64,000 nucleotides of DNA from contig NZ_FLRH01000003.1 of assembly GCF_900089585.1 (NCBI RefSeq), positions 124,001-188,000 on the forward strand, read 5' to 3'. Source of the stretch: Micromonospora sediminicola (GTDB taxonomy: Bacteria > Actinomycetota > Actinomycetes > Mycobacteriales > Micromonosporaceae). Below the pieces are notes generated by a model, which saw only the letters and a program-made list of their open reading frames with translations, did not search any database and had not been told where the DNA came from. Both the position numbers and the translations under genes were made by a program. This document shows, in pieces, positions 17,151 through 26,320 of the stretch (position 1 is its first letter; each line of letters begins with the position of its first letter).

Positions 17151-18167
17151 ATGGGTGCACCCCGACGCTCCGCCGTCCACCGCACCGGCCAGGTCCTCAC
17201 CGGCCTCGGCGCCCTCGTCGTGCTCGTCGGGGTGCTGGCCGGCGGGCCGGTCGCGCTGCTGGCCTTCGCCGGCAACCCGCTCCCCGACCATCTGCCCACC
17301 CTGGCCGAGGTGGGTACCGCGTTGACCAGCCGCGACGACGGGCAGCTCTTCCTGCGGGCGCTGGCCGTGGTGGGTTGGTTCGGCTGGGCCACGTTCGCGT
17401 TCTCCGTCCTGGTGGAGCTGTCCGCGTCGGCGCTGCGCCGGCCCGCGCCGAAGCTGCCCGGCATGCACCGCCAGCAGCGGGCCGCCGCCGCGCTGGTCGG
17501 TTCGGTGGCGCTGATCCTGGCCGCGAGCCCGGCCGCGGCGAGCGCCGCCGCGCTGTCCGCACCGCAGGCCGTGGCCGCCGCCCCGGCCGCCACCGTGACG
17601 CAGACCGCGGCACCGGCGCGGACCGCCTCGGTGACCACCGACCCGGCGGTGTACCGGGTGGCGAAGGGCGACTACCTGGGCGAGGTGGCCGACCGCTATC
17701 TGGACGACTTCGACCGCTATCGGGAGCTGGCCCGGCTGAACCGGCTCGCCGACCCGGACCGGATCCGCCCCGGCCAGCTCATCCGGTTGCCCGAGGGCGC
17801 GGTGGACTCCGGCGCCCAGCGGCACGCCGCCGGACGCCTGGTGGTGACGTCGGCCCAGCCGGCGCCCGCGAAGCCGGGTGGGGGTGGCGCGTCGTCGACG
17901 GCGTCGAAGCCGAAGCCGAAGCCCGCGCCGCACACCACGGCCCGGGACACGACGCCGACCGTGGCGGCCCCGGACGGGCAGCCGCCGGCCATGTCGGCGG
18001 GCGCGTCCCGGGCGACGGCCGAGGAGGGCATCAACCGCCCGCTGGCCATCTCGGCGGTGCTGGCGGTGGCGAGCATCGTGGGCGCGCAGATCGGCGCGGT
18101 CCTCGGCCTGCGCCGGCGGCCGGTCCCGGCCCGTGCGCTGGGCAGCGGTCGGCACCGCCGAGACTGA
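17151..18167 (+). CDS. LysM-domain membrane protein, last gene of the Tad operon
   Basis: 338 aa with a good GGAAGGAAGG ribosome site. Membrane helices lie at about residues 15-42, 66-88 and 107-130. A LysM module (YRVAKGDYLGEVADRYL, then RIRPGQLIRLP, about 164-212) comes next. A Lys/Pro-rich linker and a final helix (AISAVLAVASIVGAQIG) complete it. The LysM part would contact peptidoglycan. Its place 14 bases after the pilus genes suggests it anchors or guides the pilus through the wall; this is inference. Confidence 0.8.
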   Translation: MGAPRRSAVHRTGQVLTGLGALVVLVGVLAGGPVALLAFAGNPLPDHLPTLAEVGTALTSRDDGQLFLRALAVVGWFGWATFAFSVLVELSASALRRPAPKLPGMHRQQRAAAALVGSVALILAASPAAASAAALSAPQAVAAAPAATVTQTAAPARTASVTTDPAVYRVAKGDYLGEVADRYLDDFDRYRELARLNRLADPDRIRPGQLIRLPEGAVDSGAQRHAAGRLVVTSAQPAPAKPGGGGASSTASKPKPKPAPHTTARDTTPTVAAPDGQPPAMSAGASRATAEEGINRPLAISAVLAVASIVGAQIGAVLGLRRRPVPARALGSGRHRRD

Positions 18168-18173
18168 CCCGGG

Positions 18174-19013
18174 TCAGGGCAGCCGGGCCTCGACCCGGCC
18201 GGAGACCACGCGGGTGGGCAGCACGACCTGGTCGTTGGCGGCCGGGCCGTGCACCACCTCGCCGCCGTTGAGCCGGAACGCGCTGCCGTGCCACGGGCAG
18301 ACCACGCAGGCGTGGCCGTCGATCTGCCGCACCTCGCCCTCCCCGAGCGGGCCGCTCTGGTGCGGGCAGCGCTCGAGCATCACGGTGACGTCGTCGCCGT
18401 GCCGGTAGAGGATCACCGAGACGTCGTCGATCTCCCGGGTTACCAGCTCCCGCTGCGGCAGGCTGCCCAGGTCGCCCACGGCGTGCCAGCCGTCGCTGAT
18501 CAGGTGCATCTCCGAGACGCTCTGGCTGACCTGGGCGCCCTGCTTGTAGGCCAGGTGCCCGCCCAGGTACGCCCCGCCGCTCGCCGCGGACAGGCCCAGG
18601 TAGGCCAGCGCCCGGCCGAGGCCGTGCCGCCCGTTCAGCCGGGCCGCGAGCGAGCCGGCGTAGAGGGTCAGGCCGAGGATGTTCGCCCCCGCGTGCACCA
18701 GCCCGACCCGGCGCTGGTCGCGGGACAGACTCGCCCAGTCGTTCCACCCGGCCACGGCGGCGGGCAGCGCGCTGACCGTGCCGAGCCCGACCAGGGCGGT
18801 GGCGGCCCGGCGCTGGCCGGGCAGCAGGTCCACCACGGCGGCGGAGATCCACGCGCCGACCGGAACCTGCACCATCGCCGGGTGCAGCGGGTGCCCCAGC
18901 CAGACGCCGTGCAGCGCGTCCCGGACCCGTTGCGAGCGCAGCGTCCCCTGGACGGCGCGTTGCAGGCGGTCACCCACCCGGTCGAGTCCGGAGGCCTGTT
19001 CGAGCTTCGTCAT
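18174..19013 (-). CDS. DUF2231-Rieske [2Fe-2S] membrane protein
   Basis: 279 aa from ATG 19013, which has AGGTG eight bases upstream. The N-terminal half is a DUF2231 membrane region with four helices (LGHPLHPAMVQVPVGAW is typical). The C-terminal half is a Rieske domain with both cluster ligand pairs, CPH in ERCPHQSG and CPWH in VVCPWHGSAF. It likely acts in electron transfer at the membrane with an unknown partner. It converges with the Tad operon, with a gap of only 6 bases. Confidence 0.9.
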   Translation of the reverse strand: MTKLEQASGLDRVGDRLQRAVQGTLRSQRVRDALHGVWLGHPLHPAMVQVPVGAWISAAVVDLLPGQRRAATALVGLGTVSALPAAVAGWNDWASLSRDQRRVGLVHAGANILGLTLYAGSLAARLNGRHGLGRALAYLGLSAASGGAYLGGHLAYKQGAQVSQSVSEMHLISDGWHAVGDLGSLPQRELVTREIDDVSVILYRHGDDVTVMLERCPHQSGPLGEGEVRQIDGHACVVCPWHGSAFRLNGGEVVHGPAANDQVVLPTRVVSGRVEARLP

Positions 19014-19110
19014 CAGTTCGCGCACCTGTTCCGACTTCCCGGCCGGAGAGCGACCAAACCGGACGGCCGGGAAATCCCTCGCAGGTGGGCCGGGGCGTAC
19101 CGTCGGAGGC

Positions 19111-19281
19111 ATGGCACGCCGTCGCATCCCCCGCTGGCTCGCCCGCCTTCCCCTGGTCCGCCTGGACCTGCGGGATGGCACCGCTCGCCCGCGCCGCGCC
19201 CGAGCTCTGGCCGAACTGGCTGAACGCGGGCGGGCCGGTGACTTCGACGAGTTGCTCGACAAGCGCAACTACCGTTCGTGA
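19111..19281 (+). CDS. Small basic protein, 56 aa
   Basis: A short open frame from ATG 19111, immediately preceded by GGAGG. The product starts MARRRIPRWLARLP and ends FDELLDKRNYRS, is Arg-rich and is likely helical. Codon bias matches neighbouring genes. It is divergent from the Rieske gene. I do not recognise it, and the very short ribosome-site spacing leaves some doubt. Confidence 0.45.
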   Translation: MARRRIPRWLARLPLVRLDLRDGTARPRRARALAELAERGRAGDFDELLDKRNYRS

Positions 19282-19366
19282 AGGTTGGGTGAGATGCCCC
19301 GACCGGATCTCCGAACGCGGCTTGTGTGCGCTGGCCCCCGGGCGACGTCGGGGGCATGCTGACCCC

Positions 19367-20131
19367 ATGGGTGTACGCGTCGAGCACGCCGACGGCGTGA
19401 CCACGGTGATCCTGGACCGGCCGGAGGCCCGTAACGCCGTGGACGGACCGACCGCCCGGGCCCTGGCCGACGCGTTCCGCGCCTTCGACGCCGATCCGGA
19501 CGCGTCGGTGGCCGTGCTCTGGGGCGCGGGCGGCACGTTCTGCTCCGGCGCCGACCTCAAGGCGATCGGCACCCCGCGCGGCAACCGGGTCGAGCCCGAG
19601 GGCGACGGGCCGATGGGCCCGACCCGGATGCGGCTGTCCAAGCCGGTGATCGCCGCGATCTCCGGGTACGCGGTGGCCGGCGGCCTGGAGCTGGCGCTCT
19701 GGTGCGACCTGCGGGTCGCCGAGTCGGACGCGACGCTGGGCGTGTTCTGCCGGCGGTGGGGCGTACCGCTGATCGACGGCGGGACGGTGCGGCTGCCCCG
19801 GCTGATCGGGGAGAGCCGCGCGATGGACCTGATCCTCACCGGCCGCCCGGTGCCCGCCGACGAGGCGTACGCGATGGGGTTGGTGAACCGTCTGGTCGCG
19901 CCCGGTGCGGCCCGGGCGGAGGCCGAGCGGCTGGCGGCCGGGATCGCCCGGCATCCGCAGACCTGCCTGCGCAACGACCGGGCGGCGTTGCTCGCCGGCG
20001 CCGGCCGGCCCGAGCCGGAGGCGCTCGCCACCGAGCTGGCCTACGGCATGGAGTCGCTGGCGGTGGACGGGGTCCACGGCGCGGGCCGGTTCGCCGCCGG
20101 GGCCGGCCGGCACGGCGCGCCGGCCGGCTGA
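19367..20131 (+). CDS. Enoyl-CoA hydratase/isomerase (crotonase) family
   Basis: 254 aa from ATG 19367. It has the crotonase signature: DRPEARNAVD, the oxyanion segment GTFCSGADLKAI, and AISGYAVAGGLELALWCDLRVA. The second catalytic Glu position is less certain: the segment after VFCRRWGVPLIDGGT lacks the usual GE-pair, so the exact reaction is open. It converges with the flavoprotein gene, with a 4-base gap. Confidence 0.88.
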   Translation: MGVRVEHADGVTTVILDRPEARNAVDGPTARALADAFRAFDADPDASVAVLWGAGGTFCSGADLKAIGTPRGNRVEPEGDGPMGPTRMRLSKPVIAAISGYAVAGGLELALWCDLRVAESDATLGVFCRRWGVPLIDGGTVRLPRLIGESRAMDLILTGRPVPADEAYAMGLVNRLVAPGAARAEAERLAAGIARHPQTCLRNDRAALLAGAGRPEPEALATELAYGMESLAVDGVHGAGRFAAGAGRHGAPAG

Positions 20132-20135
20132 GGCG

Positions 20136-21620
20136 TCACTTCAGGTTGCGCAGCGCGTCCTCGACGGCCCGGTGGAACGTCGGGTACGCGTAGATCATGT
20201 GCCGGAGCTGGCTGATCGGCACCGCCGCGTGCACGGCCACCACCAGCGCGGAGAGCACCTCGCCGCCGGTCGGGCCGGCCGAGGTGGCGCCCACCAGCAC
20301 GCCCTGGTCGGCGTCGGCGACCAGTTTGATGAAGCCGGCGTTGCCGGTCTTGTGGATCCAGCCGCGGGCCGACGAGGTCAGGTCGGTGTACCCGACCTGA
20401 ACGTTCACGCCGCGCTCGCGGGCCTGCTGCTCGGTGAGGCCGACCGCGCCCACCTCCGGGTCGGTGAAGGTGACCCGGGGCAGCGCCCGGTAGTCGGCGA
20501 CCGGGACGCTGCCCGGCGCGACCGTCGAGCCGCCCGCGCTCATCGCGCCGCCGACCGCGCTGACCACCCCGGCCGCGCCGCCGACCACGCTGGCGGTGCC
20601 GCTGGCGTCCGGGCCGCCCTTGGCGCGCCGCATGTGGTCGAGCACGTCCGCCACCACGATGCCGGCCTGGTACATGGCGATGTGGGTGAACGCGCCCTCG
20701 CCGGTGAGGTCGCCGACCGCCCAGATTCCCTCGGTGACGTGCATCCGGTCGTCGACCGGCAGGTAGCGCTGCCCGGCGTCGACGCCGACCGTGTCCAGCC
20801 CCAGCTCCTCCAGGTGGGCCTTGCGGCCGGTCACCACGAGCAGCTTCTCGCCGGTGAACGTGGCGTCGTCGGCGTGCACGGTGAACGCGCTGCCGTCGTG
20901 GCTGACCCGGCCCGCCTTGACCCCGGTGTGGATCTCCACCCCGTCGGCGCGCAGCGCCTCGGCGGCGAGCGCGGACGCCTCCGGCTCCTCGACGGCGAGC
21001 ACCCGGTCGGCCGCCTCGACGACCGTGACCCGGACGCCGAACCGGGCGAACACCTGGGCCAGTTCCAGCCCGATCGCGCCGCCACCGAGCACCAGCAGCG
21101 ACGCGGGCAGCTCCTCCACCTCGATGGCCTGGTGGTTGGTCCAGTAGGGGGTGTCGGCGAGCCCGTCGATCGGCGGGACCGAGGGGCGGGTGCCGGTGCC
21201 GAGGACCACGCCGTACCGCGCCTGGAACACCTGGTCGCCGACGCGGACCCGGTTCGGGCCGTCGAGCCGGCCGCTGCCCCGGAGGAACCGGCCGCCCTTG
21301 CCGGTGAACCGGTCCACCGCCGCCGTGTCGTCCCAGGTGTCGGTGGCCTCCTCGCGGATCCGCTTCGCCACCGGCGCCCAGTCGGGTCGCACCTGGGCGG
21401 ATCCGGCCAGCTCGTTCACCCGGTGCGCCTCGGCCAGCGCGTTGGCCGCCCGGATCATCATCTTGCTCGGCACGCACCCCCAGTAGGGGCACTCGCCGCC
21501 GACCAGGTCCCGTTCGACGCCGACCACGGTGAGGCCGGCCTCGGCGAGCCGCCCGGCCACCTCCTCGCCGCCGACCCCGAGCCCGACCACGACCACGTCC
21601 ACCAGTTCCGGCTCCGCCAT
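20136..21620 (-). CDS. FAD-dependent pyridine nucleotide-disulfide oxidoreductase, LpdA-like
   Basis: 494 aa from ATG 21620; an in-frame start at 21656 is less likely. FAD site VVVGLGVGGEEVAGRLAEAG, redox-active CPYWGC (about residue 44), NAD site LVLGGGAIGLELAQ, and second FAD motif ITEGIWAVGDLTGEG-like. The C-terminal dimer domain has YAYPTFHRAVE where lipoamide dehydrogenases have HAHPTLSE, so the catalytic His-Glu pair is missing. A Gly/Ala/Val/Ser-rich insertion of about 35 residues separates the NAD and dimer domains. Mycobacterial LpdA (a quinone reductase) has the same sort of loss, so I infer a quinone or other NAD(P)H oxidoreductase role, not lipoamide oxidation. Confidence 0.85.
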   Translation of the reverse strand: MAEPELVDVVVVGLGVGGEEVAGRLAEAGLTVVGVERDLVGGECPYWGCVPSKMMIRAANALAEAHRVNELAGSAQVRPDWAPVAKRIREEATDTWDDTAAVDRFTGKGGRFLRGSGRLDGPNRVRVGDQVFQARYGVVLGTGTRPSVPPIDGLADTPYWTNHQAIEVEELPASLLVLGGGAIGLELAQVFARFGVRVTVVEAADRVLAVEEPEASALAAEALRADGVEIHTGVKAGRVSHDGSAFTVHADDATFTGEKLLVVTGRKAHLEELGLDTVGVDAGQRYLPVDDRMHVTEGIWAVGDLTGEGAFTHIAMYQAGIVVADVLDHMRRAKGGPDASGTASVVGGAAGVVSAVGGAMSAGGSTVAPGSVPVADYRALPRVTFTDPEVGAVGLTEQQARERGVNVQVGYTDLTSSARGWIHKTGNAGFIKLVADADQGVLVGATSAGPTGGEVLSALVVAVHAAVPISQLRHMIYAYPTFHRAVEDALRNLK

Positions 21621-21712
21621 TCCGCCAGCATTCCGCACCGTCGGGTCGCCGGCCACCGGACCCGGCCGGATTTCCCGTGCCGGTGACGAACCCGACGTCC
21701 TACAGTCGCCGG

Positions 21713-22813
21713 ATGCACACGCGCTTCGCCCCGGTCCGGGACTGCTTCCACGACCTCTTCGCCGCCGGCCGGGAGACCGGCGCCGCGCTGACCGTGTGGC
21801 ACGACGGCGTACCGGTGATCGAACTGGTGGGCGGCACCTCGGCGGCGGTCCCGCCGGGCGTGGTGGTGCCGGCCGCCGGCGCGGACCGGCCGTGGCGGCC
21901 GGACACGCTCGTCGACGTCTACTCGGTGGGCAAGCCGGTGGTGGCGCTCTGCCTGCTGCTGCTGGTCGACCGGGGGCGGGTGGATCTGGACGCGCCGGTG
22001 GCCGCGTACTGGCCGGGGTTCCGCGCCCCGGCGACCGTACGGCAGGTGCTCGCCCACACCGCCGGGCTGCCCGCCTTCCCGCTGCCCCGGCCCGCCGCCG
22101 CGATCACCGACTGGGACCTGCTCTGCGCCGACCTGGCCGCCGCCGAACCCGAGTGGACGCCGGGCGCCGTCGCGGGCGAGCACGCCTGGACGTACGGGCA
22201 CCTGGTGGGCGAGGTGGTCCGCCGGGTCGACGGGCGGTCGGTGGGCCGTTTCCTGGCCGAGGAGATCGCCGGTCCGTGGCGGCTGGACCTGGCTTTCGGC
22301 CTGGGACCGGCGGACCGGCGGCGCTGCGCCGACCTGTCCTACGGCGACCCCGGCTGGCCGGACCTGGTGCGTGGCGAGCCGGGCTCGCTGCGCGCCCGGG
22401 CGCTGGACAACCCGCCGGGCGGGCGGGACGTCGCCGTGGTGAACGGCGACCGCTGGCGGGCCGCCGAGATCCCGGCGGTGAACCTGCACGCCACCGCGTC
22501 CGCGCTGGCCCGGCTCTACGCCGGGCTGCTGGCCGGCGGCACCCTCGACGGGGTACGCCTGTTCGGCCCCGACCTGGTCGCCGAGGCGACCCGGGTGCAG
22601 TACGCCGGCCCGGACCTGGTGCTGGACCGGACGGCGCACTGGACGCTGGGCATGCAGTGGGAGCCGGACGGCAGCTGGGGCATGGGTGGGATCGGCGGCA
22701 GCAGCGCCTGGGCGGACCCGGATCGGGGTTACACCTTCGCCTACGTGACGGCGCGGCTGGCCGACCACGACCGGGTGGACGAGCTGGTCGAGGCGTTGCA
22801 CCCCTGCCTCTGA
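21713..22813 (+). CDS. Serine hydrolase of the class C beta-lactamase/esterase family
   Basis: 366 aa from ATG 21713 (an in-frame GTG lies at 21677). It has the nucleophile motif SVGK in DVYSVGKPV, YGH (WTYGHLVGEVV) as the Y-x-N equivalent, and GGIGGSSAW in place of KTG. It has no signal peptide, so it is cytoplasmic and more likely an EstB-like esterase or D-aminoacylase relative than a resistance enzyme. It is divergent from the flavoprotein gene. Confidence 0.85.
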   Translation: MHTRFAPVRDCFHDLFAAGRETGAALTVWHDGVPVIELVGGTSAAVPPGVVVPAAGADRPWRPDTLVDVYSVGKPVVALCLLLLVDRGRVDLDAPVAAYWPGFRAPATVRQVLAHTAGLPAFPLPRPAAAITDWDLLCADLAAAEPEWTPGAVAGEHAWTYGHLVGEVVRRVDGRSVGRFLAEEIAGPWRLDLAFGLGPADRRRCADLSYGDPGWPDLVRGEPGSLRARALDNPPGGRDVAVVNGDRWRAAEIPAVNLHATASALARLYAGLLAGGTLDGVRLFGPDLVAEATRVQYAGPDLVLDRTAHWTLGMQWEPDGSWGMGGIGGSSAWADPDRGYTFAYVTARLADHDRVDELVEALHPCL

Positions 22814-22854
22814 CCTGTCGTCACCGGCGGTGCCGCCCGCCCGCTACGCCCCGG

Positions 22855-24177
22855 TCAGCGCAACCAGACCGGGTCGGCGCCGGGCACCTCCAGCGGCGGC
22901 GGATAGTCGAGCGCCCGACGCGTCTCGTCGGGCAGCCGCCACGGCTGGTGCACGGCCTTGCCCGGCACCGACTCCAGCTCGGGGACCCAGCGCCGCACGT
23001 ACGCGCCGTCCGGGTCGTAGCGCTCGGCCTGCCGCACCGGGTTGAAGCCGCGGTACGGCCGGGTGTCGTTGCCGGTGCCGGCCACCCACTGCCAGTTGCC
23101 CGAGTTGTTGACCCGGTCGCCGTCGAGCAGCCAGCGGAAGAAGACCTCCAGCCCGGGCCGCCAGTCCAGCCCGAGGTGCTTGGTCAGGTAGCCGGCGGTG
23201 ATGAGCCGGGCCCGGTTGTGCATCCAGCCCTCGGCGCGCAGCTGCCGCACGCCGGCGTCGACGATCGGCATGCCGGTCCGCCCCTCGGTCCAGGCCTCCA
23301 GCGCGTGCGGGTCGTCGCGCCAGTCCTCCCGGGCGCCCCGCCGGTAGGCGGTGGTGGACAGGTCGGGGAAGCCGGCGACCACCTGGTGGTAGAAGTCGCG
23401 CCAGCAGAGCTGCCGGACGAACGGGCCGTCGCGGTCGCCGGCCCGGTTCGCCACCGCCAGCGGCGAGACGCAACCCCACCGGAGGTACGGGCTGAGCCGG
23501 GAGGTGTCGTCACCGGCCATGTCGTCGTGGATGTCGTCGTACCGGTCGAGGGTGGGCAGCCACGTCGTGAGGCGGCGCCGGGCGACGCTCTCCCCGCCCT
23601 CGGCGGCGTCCGGGCTGTCGCCCTTCGGCGGGTCGGGCAGCCGGCCCGGGTCGACGCCCTCGGGCAGCCGGATCCGCTTCGGCGCGGCCAGCTCCTCCCG
23701 GAGCCGCACACCCTGCCAGGCCCGGAAGTAGGGGCTGAACACCCGGTAGTGGTCGCCCCCGGCGGGCCGCAGCGCGCCCGGCTCGACAATTGTCAGGCCG
23801 GGGAAGAGGCGCAGGAACATCCGGTGTCGGTCGCACTCGGCGCGCAGGCGGCGTTCCCGGCGGTGGGCGTGGCGGCTGACGTCGGCGGAGAGCCCGATCC
23901 CCTCGGCACCCACCTTGCGGGCCAGCTTCACGGTCTCGGCCACCGGGTCGCCGCGCCGGACCACCAGGTCGCCGCCGCGCCTGCGGAGCGCCTCGCGCAG
24001 GTCGGCGAGGCTCTGGTGGAGGAACCGGGTCCGGTTCGGGGAGAGCTTCTGCAGCGCCGGGTCGAGCACGTAGAGCGGCACCACCCGGTCGAACGCCGAG
24101 ACGGCCGCGGCCAGCGCCGGGTGGTCGTGCACCCGCAGGTCGCGGGTGAACAGCACGACCGCCGTGCGCTCGGTCAT
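22855..24177 (-). CDS. phr: Deoxyribodipyrimidine photolyase (class I)
   Basis: 440 aa from ATG 24177, which overlaps the crtB stop (ATGA). The N-terminal antenna domain opens VVLFTRDLRVHDHPAL. The C-terminal FAD domain has LSPYLRWGCVSPL, MHNRARLITAGYLTKHLG, and NNSGNWQWVAGTGNDTRPYR, all classical photolyase motifs. It uses blue light to repair cyclobutane pyrimidine dimers. Coupling to phytoene synthase in a light-related cluster suggests photo-induced expression. Confidence 0.95.
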   Translation of the reverse strand: MTERTAVVLFTRDLRVHDHPALAAAVSAFDRVVPLYVLDPALQKLSPNRTRFLHQSLADLREALRRRGGDLVVRRGDPVAETVKLARKVGAEGIGLSADVSRHAHRRERRLRAECDRHRMFLRLFPGLTIVEPGALRPAGGDHYRVFSPYFRAWQGVRLREELAAPKRIRLPEGVDPGRLPDPPKGDSPDAAEGGESVARRRLTTWLPTLDRYDDIHDDMAGDDTSRLSPYLRWGCVSPLAVANRAGDRDGPFVRQLCWRDFYHQVVAGFPDLSTTAYRRGAREDWRDDPHALEAWTEGRTGMPIVDAGVRQLRAEGWMHNRARLITAGYLTKHLGLDWRPGLEVFFRWLLDGDRVNNSGNWQWVAGTGNDTRPYRGFNPVRQAERYDPDGAYVRRWVPELESVPGKAVHQPWRLPDETRRALDYPPPLEVPGADPVWLR

Positions 24178-25100
24178 CCGGCCAGGGCCGGCTGGAGCGC
24201 CGGGCCGGGCACCCGCACCGGCGTGCCGGTCGGGGTGAGCAGCGCCCGGGCGGCCACCGACATCCGCCGGCGCTGCGGCACCAGGGCCCGCCGGACGAAG
24301 ACGTCGAAGCCCTGCCCGGCCACCTCGTCGAGGATCCCGCCGTAGAGCGCGTACGCCGTGCGCATGCACGCCTGCGACGCGGGGTTGAGCAGCGGGATGC
24401 CCGGCGCGGCGGCGAGGTAGTGCGCCTGGGCGCGGGTCACCTCGTACTCGATCAGTTCGCGGATCCGGGGCGTGGTGCGTCCGGCGGCCTTGGCGGCGAG
24501 CAGGTCGTCGCGGGTGACGTCGAACTTGGCCAGGTCCTCGTCGGGCAGGTAGGTCCGACCCCGGTCGAGGTCCTCGGCGACGTCCCGGATGAAGTTGGTG
24601 AGCTGGAACGCGAAGCCGAGCTGGCGGGCGGGCTCGCGGGCGGCGGCCGGGTCGGAGCTGCCCAGGATCGGCAGCATCATGGTGCCGATGACGGCGGCCG
24701 AGCCCTCCATGTAGTCGAGCAGGTCGTCATAGGTCGGGTACGACATGACCGTCAGGTCCATCGCCATGCTGCGCAGAAACGACGCGAAGTCGTCGCGGTC
24801 CAGGTCGAACACGGCGATGGTGTGCAGCACCGCCGGCAGCAGCGGGTCGTCGACCGACGCACCGTGCAGGCCGGCGACGAACCGGTCCGACCACTCGCGC
24901 AGCCGGGCGGCCCGCTCGGCCGGCGGCAGGTCCTCGGTGCGGTCGACGATCTCGTCCGCGTAGCGGGTGAATCCGTACAACGCGTGCACATGCCGTCGTT
25001 TCCAAGCGGGGAGCAGCCGGGTGGCGAGATAGTAGGTACGGCCGTGACGCCGGTGCAGCTCGCGGCAACGGTCATAGGCAGCGGTGAGATCGGTGTCCAC
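24174..25100 (-). CDS. crtB: Phytoene synthase
   Basis: 308 aa from GTG 25100, which has GAGGAGGG nearby; upstream codons to 25214 would cover the divergent promoter. Both Asp-rich substrate motifs are present: YADEIVD and RDVAEDLDRGRTYLP. The enzyme condenses two geranylgeranyl diphosphates to phytoene. It is divergent from crtE, with 65 bases between the starts. Confidence 0.95.
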   Translation of the reverse strand: MDTDLTAAYDRCRELHRRHGRTYYLATRLLPAWKRRHVHALYGFTRYADEIVDRTEDLPPAERAARLREWSDRFVAGLHGASVDDPLLPAVLHTIAVFDLDRDDFASFLRSMAMDLTVMSYPTYDDLLDYMEGSAAVIGTMMLPILGSSDPAAAREPARQLGFAFQLTNFIRDVAEDLDRGRTYLPDEDLAKFDVTRDDLLAAKAAGRTTPRIRELIEYEVTRAQAHYLAAAPGIPLLNPASQACMRTAYALYGGILDEVAGQGFDVFVRRALVPQRRRMSVAARALLTPTGTPVRVPGPALQPALAG

Positions 25101-25165
25101 CGGCCCTCCTCGGTTTTCGACGCAGCAATCGACGCAACTCGTAACCCTAGGGTACGCTCCCCCAC
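25101..25165. promoter_or_regulatory. Divergent crtB/crtE control region
   Basis: The 65 bases between the two start codons hold a direct repeat TCGACGCA (25117-25124 and 25129-25136, 12 bases apart) and a 10-bp palindrome ACCCTAGGGT (25144-25153). These are candidate operators for the LitR-like regulator encoded at the end of the crtE operon. The region is less GC-rich than its surroundings. No promoter box is clear enough to assign. Confidence 0.5.
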
Positions 25166-26320
25166 ATGGCCAACGACGCAGTTGCGGGTAATGCGCTCCG
25201 CGTCGCGCCGGCACAGCCGGAAGCGACGGACGATCCGGTCCGCGGCGTACTGGCCGCGTTCACGAAAGACCTGGTCAAGGGAGTTGACGACACCCTGGCG
25301 GCGTTCCTGGCCACCGAGGTCGACTCACTCACCGAGATCGACGCAGCGATGGGTGGCTTCGCCGCGACGGCACGCGACGCCGTGCTGGCCGGCGGCAAGC
25401 GGGTCCGCCCGACGTTCGCGTACTGGGGCTGGCGCGGGGTGATCGGCGGCGAGGCGGCGGTGCAGGACGTGCTGCCCGCCCTGTCCGCGCTGGAGCTGCT
25501 GCACACGTTCGCGCTGGTGCACGACGACGTGATGGACGCCTCCGACACCCGGCGCGGCCTGCCCACCGCGCACCGGGCCGCCGCCGCGCGGCACCGGGCC
25601 GCCGGGCACGCCGGCGACCCCGACCGCTACGGCGAGGCGGTCGCCGTGCTCATCGGGGACCTCTGCATGGTCTGGGCCGACCGGTTGATGGCGCACGCCG
25701 CCGTGCCGGCGGACCGGCTGCTCGACGTGCGCCGCTGCTACGACCAGATGCGGGTGGAGACGGTCGCCGGGCAGTTCCTCGACATACTGGGCGAGCACGA
25801 CGCGGCCAACTGGTCGGTCGACCGGGCGCTGCGGGTGGCCCGCTACAAGACCGCCAGCTACACCGTCCAGCGTCCGCTGCTCTTCGGCGCCTGCCTGGCC
25901 GGCGCCGACGCGGACGGTCCGCTGATCGCCGCGTACACCCGCTACGGGCTGGCCGTCGGCGAGGCGTTCCAGCTCCGCGACGACCTGCTCGGCGTCTACG
26001 GCGACCCGGAGACCACCGGCAAGCCGGCCGGGGACGACCTGCGTACCGGCAAGCCGACCGCGCTGCTGATGCTGGCCCGGCAGCTCGCCGACCCGACCCA
26101 GCGCCGGGCCCTGGACCGGGCCGGCACGGTCACCGGCGACCGCGAGGTGGCCCGGCTGGCCGACCTGGTCCGGGACACCGGGGCCGCCACCCGGGTGGAA
26201 CGGATGATCTCCGAGCGGGTCGCCGAGGCGTTGGCCGCGCTCGACACCGCACCGATCGACGAGACGGCGCGCACCGCGCTGACCGGCCTCGCCACCGCCG
26301 CCACCGCGCGGCGGTCCTGA
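25166..26320 (+). CDS. crtE: Geranylgeranyl diphosphate synthase (polyprenyl synthetase)
   Basis: 384 aa. The first Asp-rich motif is LVHDDVMDASDTRRG and the second is LRDDLLGVYGD (about residue 270), with the GGKRVRP start motif at about 75. It makes the C20 precursor for carotenoids. The N-terminal extension of about 40 residues is unremarkable. It is the first gene of crtE-crtI-idi-litR; the stop shares a base with the next ATG. Confidence 0.93.
   Translation: MANDAVAGNALRVAPAQPEATDDPVRGVLAAFTKDLVKGVDDTLAAFLATEVDSLTEIDAAMGGFAATARDAVLAGGKRVRPTFAYWGWRGVIGGEAAVQDVLPALSALELLHTFALVHDDVMDASDTRRGLPTAHRAAAARHRAAGHAGDPDRYGEAVAVLIGDLCMVWADRLMAHAAVPADRLLDVRRCYDQMRVETVAGQFLDILGEHDAANWSVDRALRVARYKTASYTVQRPLLFGACLAGADADGPLIAAYTRYGLAVGEAFQLRDDLLGVYGDPETTGKPAGDDLRTGKPTALLMLARQLADPTQRRALDRAGTVTGDREVARLADLVRDTGAATRVERMISERVAEALAALDTAPIDETARTALTGLATAATARRS

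Noticed and set aside
21529..24345. 938-codon plus-strand frame opposite the photolyase gene
   Set aside because: It is partly the wrong frame of the hydrolase gene and partly antisense to the photolyase, whose motifs are unambiguous.
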